Shown here piece after piece: positions 51,777 through 61,108 of a stretch of DNA of 64,000 nucleotides. This DNA is from Lachnospiraceae bacterium (GTDB taxonomy: Bacteria > Bacillota > Clostridia > Lachnospirales > Lachnospiraceae). The position numbers and the translations under genes are program-made. Position 1 is the first letter of the stretch, and each line of letters opens with the position of its first letter. The stretch covers positions 1 through 64,000 of the forward strand of contig JABZIV010000005.1 in NCBI GenBank assembly GCA_015258095.1. Direction: 5' to 3'. The notes under the pieces were generated by a model. The model ran no database searches. It saw nothing but the letters and a program-made list of their open reading frames with translations, and was not told the origin of the DNA.

Positions 51777-51861
51777 ATACATCTCTTCCATGCAAATACC
51801 ATCCATTCTATTTCAGCAATGCACATTTTTTTACTTTGCTTACTCTCAAATGTATTTTACA
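51771..51861. repeat. Perfect 12-bp inverted repeat upstream of the Card1-like unit
   Basis: TGTAAAATACAT at 51771-51782 and its exact complement ATGTATTTTACA at 51850-51861 flank 67 nt of A/T-rich DNA. One arm overlaps the -35 box. They may be paired operator sites or ends of a tiny mobile remnant. Confidence 0.6.
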
Positions 51862-51951
51862 CAGGAAGGAGTTCGTTAAAATTGACTGGATAGTGGAGTG
51901 AGGCTTTTAAATGATATATTCTTAAATCAAGTATTTGTAAGTTTTCACTCT

Positions 51952-53163
51952 TTAATACTCTTTACTAAGAAGAAAATCCCGTATGTTCAAATGTTTTATG
52001 CCATTACGGCTCATATCCAATTCATCCAAAGAAAGGACATACTTGGGATAATGATCCCGAACCGAGTCATAGATGCCAAATTCTCGTTCAATAGTCTCAG
52101 AACCGGCAAGAAGATAAGCCACTTGAATATACAGTTTGTCCTTATTTTTTTTCGCTATAAAATCAATTTCCTTCTCCCCATTTTTTCCAATTGTAACCGT
52201 ATAGCCTCGTCTAAGCAATTCCACACAAACAATGTTTTCAAGAACTTGGTCGATATTTCTCGTGTTCGTTCCTAAGATAGCTTCCCGTAGTCCATGATCC
52301 ACCGAATAATACTTCTCATTTACACTAAGAATTTTCTTTCCCTGAAGATCTTCCCGTCTAAGTTTCATAAAAAGATAAGCATCGCAGCATGCTTTTATAT
52401 AATTCAAAATGGTTTCGGCAGAAACTTTCCGATTTTCCTGCTTTAAATAATTGGATATGCTTCTTGCACTAAAGCTATGTCCTACATTGTCTAAAAAATA
52501 TAGAATCATCCTCTCCAACAGTTCCACATCACGAATATTATTACGCTGGACCACATCCTTTAAGAGCACGGAATTATAGACATCTCTTAGATATTGTAGA
52601 GAAGCCTCTTTATCATAACGAAGATTCACAAGAAAAGGCATCCCTCCCATTTCCAGATAATTCTTGAATTCTTCTGTAACGGAAGTATCTTTATTTTCCT
52701 GTTTTATAGACTCCAGATATTCTTCGAAGGAAAATGGGAAAACCACAAACTCTACATAACGTCCGCCAAGATAGCTTGCCAGCTCTCCAGAAAGTAGCTT
52801 TGCATTGGAGCCAGTGATATAGATGTCACAATCAAAATCTACACGGGCAGAATTAATGCATTTTTCCCACTGCTCTACTTCTTGGATTTCATCAAAAAAT
52901 AAATAAACCTTTCCTTGGATTAATGCAATCCTTCTTTTCAATTCTTGGTACAAAGAACTCGCTGTGCAGAAATCCGCATTTTCCATGGACTCAAAATTAA
53001 AGCTGATAAACTGAGTCTCTACAACACCTTGTCTTTGAATTTCCTCTTGAATAAGCCGGAGCATAACAGACTTTCCCGATCGGCGAATTCCGGTCAGAAC
53101 CTTGACAATATCCTTTCCGATAAACGGTTTAATGTTATTGATGTATCTCTCACGTTGAATCAT
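51952..53163 (-). CDS. Solo AAA ATPase with C-terminal DUF4143
   Basis: This 403-residue protein has Walker A GIRRSGKSVML, Walker B VYLFFDEIQEVEQW, sensor ITGSNAKLL and a C-terminal DUF4143-type domain with a nuclease-like motif (EKEIDFIAKK...YIQVAY). Such AAA_14/DUF4143 proteins are common, often strain-variable, and of unknown function. AAAGGAGG precedes the ATG at 53163. Adjacent genes are also accessory types. An inverted-repeat hairpin lies upstream. Confidence 0.88.
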   Translation of the reverse strand: MIQRERYINNIKPFIGKDIVKVLTGIRRSGKSVMLRLIQEEIQRQGVVETQFISFNFESMENADFCTASSLYQELKRRIALIQGKVYLFFDEIQEVEQWEKCINSARVDFDCDIYITGSNAKLLSGELASYLGGRYVEFVVFPFSFEEYLESIKQENKDTSVTEEFKNYLEMGGMPFLVNLRYDKEASLQYLRDVYNSVLLKDVVQRNNIRDVELLERMILYFLDNVGHSFSARSISNYLKQENRKVSAETILNYIKACCDAYLFMKLRREDLQGKKILSVNEKYYSVDHGLREAILGTNTRNIDQVLENIVCVELLRRGYTVTIGKNGEKEIDFIAKKNKDKLYIQVAYLLAGSETIEREFGIYDSVRDHYPKYVLSLDELDMSRNGIKHLNIRDFLLSKEY

Positions 53164-53228
53164 TTGGGGAGGCCTCCTTTAGGATTGATGGGAAATATGA
53201 ATCCATTATACTTGATATTTAAAATAAT

Positions 53229-53268
53229 AAGAAGATTTTTGTTCGATATAAATGACAAAAATCTTCTT
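53229..53268. repeat. 13-bp perfect hairpin upstream of the DUF4143 ATPase
   Basis: AAGAAGATTTTTG and CAAAAATCTTCTT are separated by 14 nt. T-rich sequence follows on both strands, so it may end transcripts arriving from the DUF234 gene. Confidence 0.55.
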
Positions 53269-53360
53269 TTGTATAAAGTAAAACAATACAATAATCAGAA
53301 GCCTAAAGTTATCCTATTGAATCTTAACTCTACCGCATACTTAAATGGATAGGTTATTGA

Positions 53361-53426
53361 TCATTTACAATCCTTGTAACTCTGATAATCACTCAGTTTG
53401 TTATAAAAGATCTCAACCAGTTCCAT
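53361..53426 (-). other. 21-codon open frame with a good ribosome site
   Basis: AAAGGAGAACC is followed by an ATG at 53426 and the peptide MELVEIFYNKLSDYQSYKDCK. It lies in the 390-nt gap between the two ATPase genes. It may be a tiny gene or the N-terminal stub of a deleted one. No similarity is recognised. Confidence 0.3.
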
Positions 53427-53446
53427 GGTTCTCCTTTAAAAATATA

Positions 53447-53535
53447 AAAGCCCATTCGACCGTGTCCATGAAACCACGATTCGATAGGCTTTGAAAATCG
53501 CACACTTAAAACACGATCTAATAGGCTTTGCAATC
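53447..53535. repeat. Degenerate repeat cluster downstream of the DUF234 ATPase
   Basis: CACGAT..ATAGGCTTTG occurs at 53475 and 53512 (37-nt period), with an inverted relative AAAGCCCATTCGACCGTG at ~53448. Only two direct units are present and they are imperfect; this is not enough for a CRISPR array. Confidence 0.45.
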
Positions 53536-53553
53536 TGTATTGTACTATCTCAT

Positions 53554-55005
53554 TTACTTGTAATTTACAATCTGCTCCAGGGTATAAAGCATCGTATTAT
53601 TTCCAGCTGCTGCTTCGATGATTTTCTCATCAAATCCGCTCTCCGAAAATAACGCATAATAGAACTTTGCTTCTTTTTTAAGGGAGGCAAGCTTTGCCAG
53701 CGTATCCAAATATTCCGAATAAGAAAACGGACTCGTTTTCAATTTACATTCTCCCAGTAAGTATTGCTTGGCATCGGCACTGATGCAAAGAAGATCAATT
53801 TCAGACTCCGATATACGGACTCCTCCCGGCATGGCATCATCACGAACTGTCGTCTTTCCCATCCATCTCCCCATTTTGGCATAACGAAAAGGCAAGGCAT
53901 TCTTTTTTTGCATTTCCCGAACAAACTCATGGCAGACAGACTCAAAAGTAACAAAAGCAAATTGCTGAAGCATAGGCTTAACTAAATATTCATAAACACC
54001 ATCCACATCTCCATCTTCCAGCTGAGAAAAATTCGTAAAGCAAAATGCATACCAGAAACGAAAATAATTATCCGTCAGGCGATAAATTCCTCTATTGGAA
54101 TTCCCATGTTCTTTAATTCCCGCATCCACTGAAAATTCTCGTTCCACAATGCCTAGTTCCATCAGGTTCTTAAGGTACACGCTAGTCTTGGAAGTATCCT
54201 CTACAAGAGACTTCTGGCTAATAGCATTAAGCTTGGTATTTCCCAAGGCAACCGCTTCAATAATGGAATTGTAAATTGGCGTTTCCCTCAACTCCTGATG
54301 AAGCAAAAACTCCACCTCACTATATAAAACACAGCCCTTCGTCAAAATGTTTCTTTTAATATTTTCCTCAAGAGATAAATTCGAATTCCATTGACATAAA
54401 TAATGTGGTATCCCGCCAAGAATAGAATAAGACAACAGCTTATCTTTCGCAGAATAATTCGGAAAGAATTTTGCCGCATCATAAAAGCCCATTTCCCGCA
54501 TTTTATAGATTCCGGTAGCCCTGCCATAGAGAGGATTTTTTTCTGCCAGTAATTCCTTTTCCATAAAACTCATGGCACTTCCGCACAAAATCAGCATCAC
54601 ATTCTTATCTTTCAGTTCCGTATCCCATAAATTTTGCAGTATAGAAGGTATACTTTTATTGCCATGACACATATAGGGGAACTCATCAATAATCAGTAAT
54701 TTTTTCTCTTCTCCATACGGAAGCTCCAAAACGGAGCGAAATGCCGTTTCCCAATCATGAAAGCTAGAAATATAGTTTTTTGCCGGAATCTCTTCTCGTA
54801 ACATACAGTTCGAAAAATTTCTGAGCTGCACAGCATCTGTTGTTTCAGTACAGGAAAAAAAGACGTGGGGCTTTCCTTTACAAAACTCTCGTAAAGTTTC
54901 CGTCTTACCGACACGTCTTCTACCATATAAAACAATCAGCTGTCCGCCATTTTCATTATATTTGTTATTGAAATAATTTAACTCATTTTGCCTTCCAATA
55001 AACAA
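53554..55005 (-). CDS. Solo ATPase with DUF234-type C-terminus
   Basis: This 483-residue protein has MFIGRQNELNYF, Walker A YGRRRVGKTETL, Walker B LLIIDEFPYM, sensor LILCGSAMSFME, a winged helix (~250-290) and a C-terminal DUF234-like, nuclease-type domain (ESEIDLLCISADAKQYLLGECKLK). It starts at a TTG, backed by GGGAGGT 7 nt upstream. Function is unknown for the family. It forms an accessory group with the DUF4143 ATPase and the CARF nuclease. Confidence 0.88.
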   Translation of the reverse strand: MFIGRQNELNYFNNKYNENGGQLIVLYGRRRVGKTETLREFCKGKPHVFFSCTETTDAVQLRNFSNCMLREEIPAKNYISSFHDWETAFRSVLELPYGEEKKLLIIDEFPYMCHGNKSIPSILQNLWDTELKDKNVMLILCGSAMSFMEKELLAEKNPLYGRATGIYKMREMGFYDAAKFFPNYSAKDKLLSYSILGGIPHYLCQWNSNLSLEENIKRNILTKGCVLYSEVEFLLHQELRETPIYNSIIEAVALGNTKLNAISQKSLVEDTSKTSVYLKNLMELGIVEREFSVDAGIKEHGNSNRGIYRLTDNYFRFWYAFCFTNFSQLEDGDVDGVYEYLVKPMLQQFAFVTFESVCHEFVREMQKKNALPFRYAKMGRWMGKTTVRDDAMPGGVRISESEIDLLCISADAKQYLLGECKLKTSPFSYSEYLDTLAKLASLKKEAKFYYALFSESGFDEKIIEAAAGNNTMLYTLEQIVNYK

Positions 55006-55138
55006 AGCACTCTACCTCCCGCCAATGCGATTTATCTAATCCGGATTTACTAAATCACGATTTGATTTTATTATAGAGTTTATAATAAGGGGAAGCAAGA
55101 TAAAAAATAGAAATTTGTATCAGCAATCACTTTCTCCT

Positions 55139-56359
55139 CTACACCTTCTCCCCTTCCTCCTTTGTCTTTCCCATCACCTGACTAATGGCCGCGTGTCCTC
55201 CGCTTTGCATCTGGCTAAGCAGTGCCTGCCCGCTGCTCTGTAGTTGACTGAGCACCGTCTGTCCACCACTTTTGATCTGCGAAACGGCGGCTTGTGTACT
55301 GCTTTCCATCAAATTGCTTAAAGCATTCATGATTTCTTTTTTCTTCTCTTCCGGAAGTTTTCCCATTTCTTTCCAGATGATTTCCATATTTTTTCTTAAA
55401 TTTCCGGAGAACTCTACAAAGGTCTCCGACTTTGTGCTTTCAATCAGGGAAAATGCGGTTGTGCAAAGGGATTCTCTGGTTTCATCATCCATGCTTTCCA
55501 GCCAGCTTCCCAAGGTGGTTTTCGTGTACTCACTAAGCTCATCCAATTCCGCAGAGACGAGGACATCCTTTTCCGCTTCCCAGGTCATGGCGTCATGCTG
55601 CAAAATGCCCTTTGCCGTACTGTGAATCACATGCTGTTTTGCCGGATTGGACAGAAGTTGCCCGATAATGGAACTCTGGGGCGCAACGGTAAGAATTTTC
55701 GGCAAAATCTCCTGAAATGCCGAAGACTGAATCACTTCCTCTCGAAAACCCGGGCCGTCATTATTATAAACTTGCACAATACGCTCCTTGTTCTCTGCCT
55801 CACAGAAGGCAGCCGCATACATCGCAAAGTTCCCGCCTTTCGAGTGTCCTCCCAAAATGAGCTGCCCTTCCAAAATCTTAGCCACTTTATTCATATAATT
55901 CACTGCTTCCTTAGCGCCTGCCGTTTCCGACTGACAGCTCATGAGAAAGTCTTCTCTCCAACCGGTAATCGTCTCGTCAGTCCCTCGAAAGGAAACATAG
56001 TTTGTACCATCCGGAAGGAAAAAGCAAAGGGCAGTAAATTGCTTCACTGTATCTTTATCAAAATCCTTCACATAGTACCCGACTTTTGTATCCCGAAAAC
56101 GCGCTCCCTCCATCATCTTTTGCAATAATAGCGGTGCTCGCTCCGTAAACTGCCCCGATGTCTTGATTTCTTCCATGGAATACTTTTCGCAAAAACACTG
56201 AAAGAGCTCCTTTAAATCATAGAAGCCATCCCATTCCTGCCGTAACGCAGCAAAATCAATATAGGCCAAATAGGCAAGGATAACATTGTCCACCTCATTA
56301 AAAGGGGCGATAGACAGCGGGACATCGTTTCTCCATGCTAAGTAATCCAGTAATTCCAT
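55139..56359 (-). CDS. DUF2974 (Mbeg1-like) alpha/beta hydrolase
   Basis: This 406-residue protein has a lipase-like core: YVSFRGTDETITGWREDF and the nucleophile elbow GGHSKGGNFAMYAA, followed by YNNDGPGF. It matches DUF2974/Mbeg1-like proteins of Firmicutes, whose substrate is unknown. The C-terminal ~50 residues form an ~11-residue repeat (SGGQTVLSQLQ, SSGQALLSQMQ, SGGHAAISQVM) likely to be a helical assembly tail. It is the last gene of the era-recO run, 19 nt after recO. Confidence 0.88.
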   Translation of the reverse strand: MELLDYLAWRNDVPLSIAPFNEVDNVILAYLAYIDFAALRQEWDGFYDLKELFQCFCEKYSMEEIKTSGQFTERAPLLLQKMMEGARFRDTKVGYYVKDFDKDTVKQFTALCFFLPDGTNYVSFRGTDETITGWREDFLMSCQSETAGAKEAVNYMNKVAKILEGQLILGGHSKGGNFAMYAAAFCEAENKERIVQVYNNDGPGFREEVIQSSAFQEILPKILTVAPQSSIIGQLLSNPAKQHVIHSTAKGILQHDAMTWEAEKDVLVSAELDELSEYTKTTLGSWLESMDDETRESLCTTAFSLIESTKSETFVEFSGNLRKNMEIIWKEMGKLPEEKKKEIMNALSNLMESSTQAAVSQIKSGGQTVLSQLQSSGQALLSQMQSGGHAAISQVMGKTKEEGEKV

Positions 56360-56378
56360 GCTTTACACTCCTTATTCC

Positions 56379-57029
56379 TTATTCCCGCAAACTCTCCAGG
56401 ATCTTCATACTTTGAAAATGTACGGGAAAACTCTCTTGGCAAAGTGCGGAAACATTTTCACAAAAATCCTCCAGCGCCGCTCCCTCCAAAGTAAAGGTAT
56501 AGAGCTTTCCGAGAGGCATCGACAGCACATACTGCCACGCCTCCTGTACTGCCTTCCGCTTCGAATAAGGAGGCTCTTCCGTATACTCCCCCTCTAAAAA
56601 TAGAAGACGAAGTTCAAAAACAGCGCGCACCAAGCGGTTGTTCAGGTTTTTGTGAAGCAGTGCTTTCAGGGAGAGATAAATCAGGTTCACCATTCCATCC
56701 GCAGGCAGGTTCTCCTGGGATACCACAGAGGCAAGTTCCAGAAAATAGGCGGCATAACAGGCCTTCTCCAAATCCGATGCAATTTCCGTAAAATACGCAT
56801 CGACTTTCACCGCTTGCAGATTATAGCCTGTTTTTCCCTTTCTTAAAGAAAAAGTGCCGAAGACAAAGCTTCGGCTCCCAGCCATAAGAGGAGAGGTCGG
56901 TCGTTTCGCCCCGCTCGCCCAAACCGTCATTTTCCCCTGCTCCATGGTAAGCAGAGAAAGACGTTTATCAAATTCTCTCTGGCTGTTCTCTGCGAGCACA
57001 ACCCCATGAACCACGATTTCTTCCTTCAC
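56379..57029 (-). CDS. recO: DNA repair protein RecO
   Basis: This 216-residue protein has the RecO OB-fold start (VHGVVLAENSQREFDKRLSLLT, GKMTVWASGAKRPTS) and helical C-terminal half (AYFLELASVVSQE, LRLLFLEG). RecO loads RecA onto SSB-coated DNA with RecR. It is slightly shorter than the usual ~240 and lacks the zinc-finger cysteines of many RecO proteins. Position immediately after era supports the call, since era-recO is a conserved pair. Confidence 0.88.
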   Translation of the reverse strand: MKEEIVVHGVVLAENSQREFDKRLSLLTMEQGKMTVWASGAKRPTSPLMAGSRSFVFGTFSLRKGKTGYNLQAVKVDAYFTEIASDLEKACYAAYFLELASVVSQENLPADGMVNLIYLSLKALLHKNLNNRLVRAVFELRLLFLEGEYTEEPPYSKRKAVQEAWQYVLSMPLGKLYTFTLEGAALEDFCENVSALCQESFPVHFQSMKILESLRE

Positions 57030-57045
57030 AAATTGCCTCTTCTAC

Positions 57046-58008
57046 CTACTTCTGTTCTTTGTACCCATACTCCTGTAAGTATGCCGGATTCTCTCTCCAG
57101 TCTTTTCTGACTTTTACGAAGAGTTGTAAATTGACTTTCGCTTCCAGGAGTTTTTCTATCTGAATGCGCGCACCGCTCCCGATGCTTTTCAGCATACTGC
57201 CGGCTTTCCCGATAATGATACCTTTGTGGCTCTCTTTCTCACAGACAATAGTTGCTTTCACGTCCCATATCCCGTTCTTTCGCTCCTGCATACTCTCCAC
57301 CAAAACGGCGATTCCATGCGGAATCTCCTTGTCCAGCTTATAGAGTGCCTGTTCTCGAATCAATTCCCTCGTAATCTCCCGAACCGGAAGATCGGTCACC
57401 GTATCCGCATCATAATACCGGGGTCCATAGGGCAGGAAAGCAAAAATCGTGTCCAGCAGTTCCTCGAGTCCACTCTTTCTATAAGCGGAAACGGAAACCG
57501 TAGCAACAAAGGGAAGACTCCGGGCATATTCCGCTTTCTTTCGTTCCACCGCCGCTTCTTCAAGTAAATCAATCTTATTTAAAACAAGGAGGAGCTTTCG
57601 CTTACTATGGGAGAGCAGGGAGAGCACCTGTTCCTCCTTTTTCCCTTTCTCTGCCGTGGCATCCACCAGAAAGAGAATTAAATCACCGCTACCGAGCGCT
57701 TTCTCCGCCACCGATTCCATATAGACGGAAAGCTTATTCTCCGCCTTATGGATTCCCGGCGTATCGTGAAACACAATCTGTCCCCTGTCATCGTCATAGA
57801 CTGCCATGATCTGGTTTCTGGTCGTTTGCGCTTTCTTCGAAGTAATGGCAATTTTTTGTCCGACAAGCGCATTTAGAAGGGTGGATTTTCCTGCATTGGG
57901 AAGACCGACGATGGAAACAAAGCCGGACTTTATTTCCGTCTCTTTCTCCTCACGCAGATTCTCTTCTCCTCTTTCCTTCGCAAAAAAATCCTCTATCACC
58001 TGATTCAT
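57046..58008 (-). CDS. era: GTPase Era
   Basis: This 320-residue protein has the G motifs GLPNAGKST, DTPGI and NKIDLL, followed by a C-terminal KH domain (GIIIGKAGSMLKSIGSGARIQIE). Era binds 16S rRNA and guides small-subunit assembly. It carries about 28 extra residues before KSGFVSIVGLPN compared with typical Era; an internal start is not obvious. It lies 53 nt after the M16 peptidase gene and 16 nt before recO. Confidence 0.96.
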   Translation of the reverse strand: MNQVIEDFFAKERGEENLREEKETEIKSGFVSIVGLPNAGKSTLLNALVGQKIAITSKKAQTTRNQIMAVYDDDRGQIVFHDTPGIHKAENKLSVYMESVAEKALGSGDLILFLVDATAEKGKKEEQVLSLLSHSKRKLLLVLNKIDLLEEAAVERKKAEYARSLPFVATVSVSAYRKSGLEELLDTIFAFLPYGPRYYDADTVTDLPVREITRELIREQALYKLDKEIPHGIAVLVESMQERKNGIWDVKATIVCEKESHKGIIIGKAGSMLKSIGSGARIQIEKLLEAKVNLQLFVKVRKDWRENPAYLQEYGYKEQK

Positions 58009-58061
58009 ACGCCCCTCTCCTCTTTTCCGGTTTTTTCTACGCCATATCTCCTGTTCTTCCG

Positions 58062-60959
58062 CTAAATCTCCTGAATTTCATCGAAATAGGCCTTATTTTC
58101 TTCAATCTTTTCCCGGTTTCCAATCGTGCAGTACACTTCCTCCTGAAATGCCGCATCAAAATACTTCGACAGATTCCGGATTGCCTGCACATCCGCCTGT
58201 AAAACCTCGTCTCTTTCCCTCTGTAAATCGCTGTCACTTAGCCCGGAAAGCGTGCAGCTGATGCCAAGTAAGAACTTGGTGTAAGCTGTTTTCGGCGTAT
58301 CCATTTCGGAAATCGCGCCAATCACATATTTCGTCATAGCCAGGTCCGTCGCTTCGAAAGTACGCACATAGTCCGGTATTTTCTTATAGACTTCCATACT
58401 GCGTCCTACATGAGGGTCTCTATAGGAAACCACATAGCACTCCCCGGTCCTGCCGAATCCGCTCATCACGCCATAAGCATTTCCTTTCTCCCGAATATTC
58501 TTCCAGAGAAAATCAAAAGACAGCGCATTCTTCAGTACCTTTAATGCGCCCGTAAAAGGAAACACCTTATCATGAATCATGCCGACTCTCGCCACATAGT
58601 TCACTTCCGACGGCGTAATCCAAGCCTCTTTCTTCCCACTCTTCTCCGTAAAGACTGATTCTTCCCAATCTTCCTTTTCCGGAAAATACTGCGCGAGAAA
58701 AGCGGAAAGGCTTTCTTGTTCTTTCCGATAAAGAATGAGGTCGCCTCCAATCGTGCAGCGCAGATTCTTTCCGCGGAATAATTTCTTCGCAAGAGAGCTT
58801 AGTTTTTCTCCCAAGGCTTTCGGGTTTTTCCGGAAATCCTTTTCCAACTTTTCAATAAAATGGTAGTAACGTATTCCCTTGACTCTCTCCTGGTAGTAAG
58901 CAGAAGGAGAGAAGCTTTCCATCGCACGATTCACCGCATAATGGTGCCCTGCCCCTTCCATCCGCATTCTCTCTCTGGACTTCACTTCCAAAAGAATTTC
59001 GGAAAGACGCTTTTCGTCTGTAAGATGGGTATGGAGGAGAATCTCTGCGAGATACTCTAATCCCTTTTCCATTTCCCCTTCCATAAACTTAAATCCGGCG
59101 GAAAAGACACCGGTATAGTGATTCTTCTCCTTAAAATTATTGTATGCGCTAAGATCCGCTCCGAATCCTCCGCTATGGAGATAAATCTCCGCATTTAAAT
59201 CCTGGAAACTGTAGTGATCCGTATCCATATACGCGAGGCAGGTGGAGAGCAGAGATAGATAGGACAGCTCTTCTTCGGAAAAATCTCCGGTATTAAAGAG
59301 CAGGCGAAGATAAAAAACGCCTTGCGCATCTGTCGGATAGAGAGCAAGTATTCTTCCGGAAAGCACCTCTTCCTCCTTCGGATACTTCTCCGCTTCTTTA
59401 CCAAGATCCTCTCTGGTAAGAACAGGAAGACTGGCAAGAGCCTCCTTGCTGTTCTCCTCGTTCTGATATTGAAGGAGCGCTTCCTCTTCTCTCCGGATAG
59501 TCTCCAACTCATCCGCACGGAAGGACGCCTTCTTCTTTGCAAGTTTCTCGGCAAGCTTCGCTGCATTCTCTTCCGTAAGCCCCGCTTTAGGGAGCAATTC
59601 CACAAAAGATGCGTGCCGGTTTCCGATAAAATCTTTCTTCAGAAGGGCTTCAAAATACCCCTCTTCCACATCCTTCTCCAGTTCTTTAAAATAGCGCTCC
59701 ATTTCCAGATACTTCCACGGTTCCCCGTCATAAAGCCAGGAATCCAGCACTTTCAGGCTGTAAACAAGTCCCTTCGGTGTACTGCCGTAATCCGCCTCTT
59801 TATATTCGAAAGCATCATGATGAATTGCGGAAAGGATGCTCTTATGGTCCAGTCCTTTCTCTAAAACTTCCTCCAAGGTCTCCGTGATTACTTTCAGGAA
59901 ACGCTCCCGGTCCTCTTCCTTCGCATTTTTCGCCGTGACGGTAAAATAATGTTGCAATAATCCGTCTGCATAGCCGCCAAAGATATCTTCTCCAAGCCCC
60001 TCTTCAAGAAGCTTCTGCTTCAGTACCGCACCGGGTCCGGTGAGCAGGGCATATCCGAGATAGGAATAAGCCAGACTTTTCTTCACATCCTGTCCGTCCG
60101 GAAGCACGAAATTATAAGAAAAATAGGCTTTTCCCGTTGGATCTTCTCCTTTAGCAATCGGATAATAGGCTGTCTCCTCTCTTCTCTTCGAGAATGCCCC
60201 CTGCATTGCTATACCGGAATCGGGATCGATTTTCGTATACTCCTGCAAATAGTTTTCATCCAGCCACTGCAATTTCTCCTCCATATCCATATCGCCATAG
60301 AGTATGATATAGGAATTGGACGGATGGTAGTACCGGGCATGGAACGCCTGAAAATCTTCATAACTTAAACTCGGAATGTCCTTCGGATCTCCCCCCGACT
60401 CATTTCCATAGGTCGTATCCGGAAAGAGAGAATGGAAAATATAGCGTTCCAGAACGGACTCCGGATCGGAGAAAACGCCTCGCATCTCATTGTAAACCAC
60501 CCCGCTATAACCGAGTTTTCCCGCTTCATCTAAAGTATAATGCCATCCCTCCTGCAAGAAAGTATTCCGGTTCTTCTCACAATTCGGATGAAAAACCGCA
60601 TCACAATACACATCCATCAGATTCCGGAAGTCCTTATCATTCGTGGAAGCAATCGGATAAACCGTTTTATCCGGATAGGTCATGGCATTTAAAAAAGTGT
60701 TAAGCGATCCCTTTATGAGCTCCACAAAAGGATCCTTCAAAGGAAACTTCCGGGAACCGCAAAGCACGGAATGCTCCGTAATATGGGCAACCCCTGTGGA
60801 ATCCGTAGCCGGTGTACGAAAGGCAATACTGAATACCTTATTCTTATCCCGGTTCTTCAGGCAGAGCACCCTTGCCCCGGACTTTTTATGTTCATAGACC
60901 CTGGCTTCCGTAGAAAGCTCGCCAATTCTTTTTTCCTCGACTAAACTGTAGTTCTCCAT
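58062..60959 (-). CDS. M16C zinc metallopeptidase (presequence-protease-like)
   Basis: This 965-residue protein has the inverted zinc motif HITEH (residues 59-63) in TGVAHITEHSVLCGS, the downstream YPDKTVYPIAST and FLQEGWHY segments, and the four-domain length of Cym1/PreP/insulinase-type M16C enzymes. These degrade short peptides within a closed chamber. No signal peptide is seen, so it should be cytosolic. It is part of the long minus-strand run ahead of era. Confidence 0.94.
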   Translation of the reverse strand: MENYSLVEEKRIGELSTEARVYEHKKSGARVLCLKNRDKNKVFSIAFRTPATDSTGVAHITEHSVLCGSRKFPLKDPFVELIKGSLNTFLNAMTYPDKTVYPIASTNDKDFRNLMDVYCDAVFHPNCEKNRNTFLQEGWHYTLDEAGKLGYSGVVYNEMRGVFSDPESVLERYIFHSLFPDTTYGNESGGDPKDIPSLSYEDFQAFHARYYHPSNSYIILYGDMDMEEKLQWLDENYLQEYTKIDPDSGIAMQGAFSKRREETAYYPIAKGEDPTGKAYFSYNFVLPDGQDVKKSLAYSYLGYALLTGPGAVLKQKLLEEGLGEDIFGGYADGLLQHYFTVTAKNAKEEDRERFLKVITETLEEVLEKGLDHKSILSAIHHDAFEYKEADYGSTPKGLVYSLKVLDSWLYDGEPWKYLEMERYFKELEKDVEEGYFEALLKKDFIGNRHASFVELLPKAGLTEENAAKLAEKLAKKKASFRADELETIRREEEALLQYQNEENSKEALASLPVLTREDLGKEAEKYPKEEEVLSGRILALYPTDAQGVFYLRLLFNTGDFSEEELSYLSLLSTCLAYMDTDHYSFQDLNAEIYLHSGGFGADLSAYNNFKEKNHYTGVFSAGFKFMEGEMEKGLEYLAEILLHTHLTDEKRLSEILLEVKSRERMRMEGAGHHYAVNRAMESFSPSAYYQERVKGIRYYHFIEKLEKDFRKNPKALGEKLSSLAKKLFRGKNLRCTIGGDLILYRKEQESLSAFLAQYFPEKEDWEESVFTEKSGKKEAWITPSEVNYVARVGMIHDKVFPFTGALKVLKNALSFDFLWKNIREKGNAYGVMSGFGRTGECYVVSYRDPHVGRSMEVYKKIPDYVRTFEATDLAMTKYVIGAISEMDTPKTAYTKFLLGISCTLSGLSDSDLQRERDEVLQADVQAIRNLSKYFDAAFQEEVYCTIGNREKIEENKAYFDEIQEI

Positions 60960-61108
60960 CTTCTTCCGCTCCTTTTTCTGTCTCTTATCTTTCTATCTTT
61001 CTTCGTCTTTCGATTTCTCTCGTATTCATTTGCCCTATGATAGCGCTTGCATTTTCCAATCGCAGTTAACGTAGTATCCTTTCCCTCTGTCTGCCTCCCA
61101 TTTGCCAA

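Noticed and set aside
53475..53535. Possible two-unit CRISPR-like repeat (37-nt period)
   Set aside because: Only two imperfect units, no unique spacer series and no cas genes; more likely a degenerate duplication or hairpin region.
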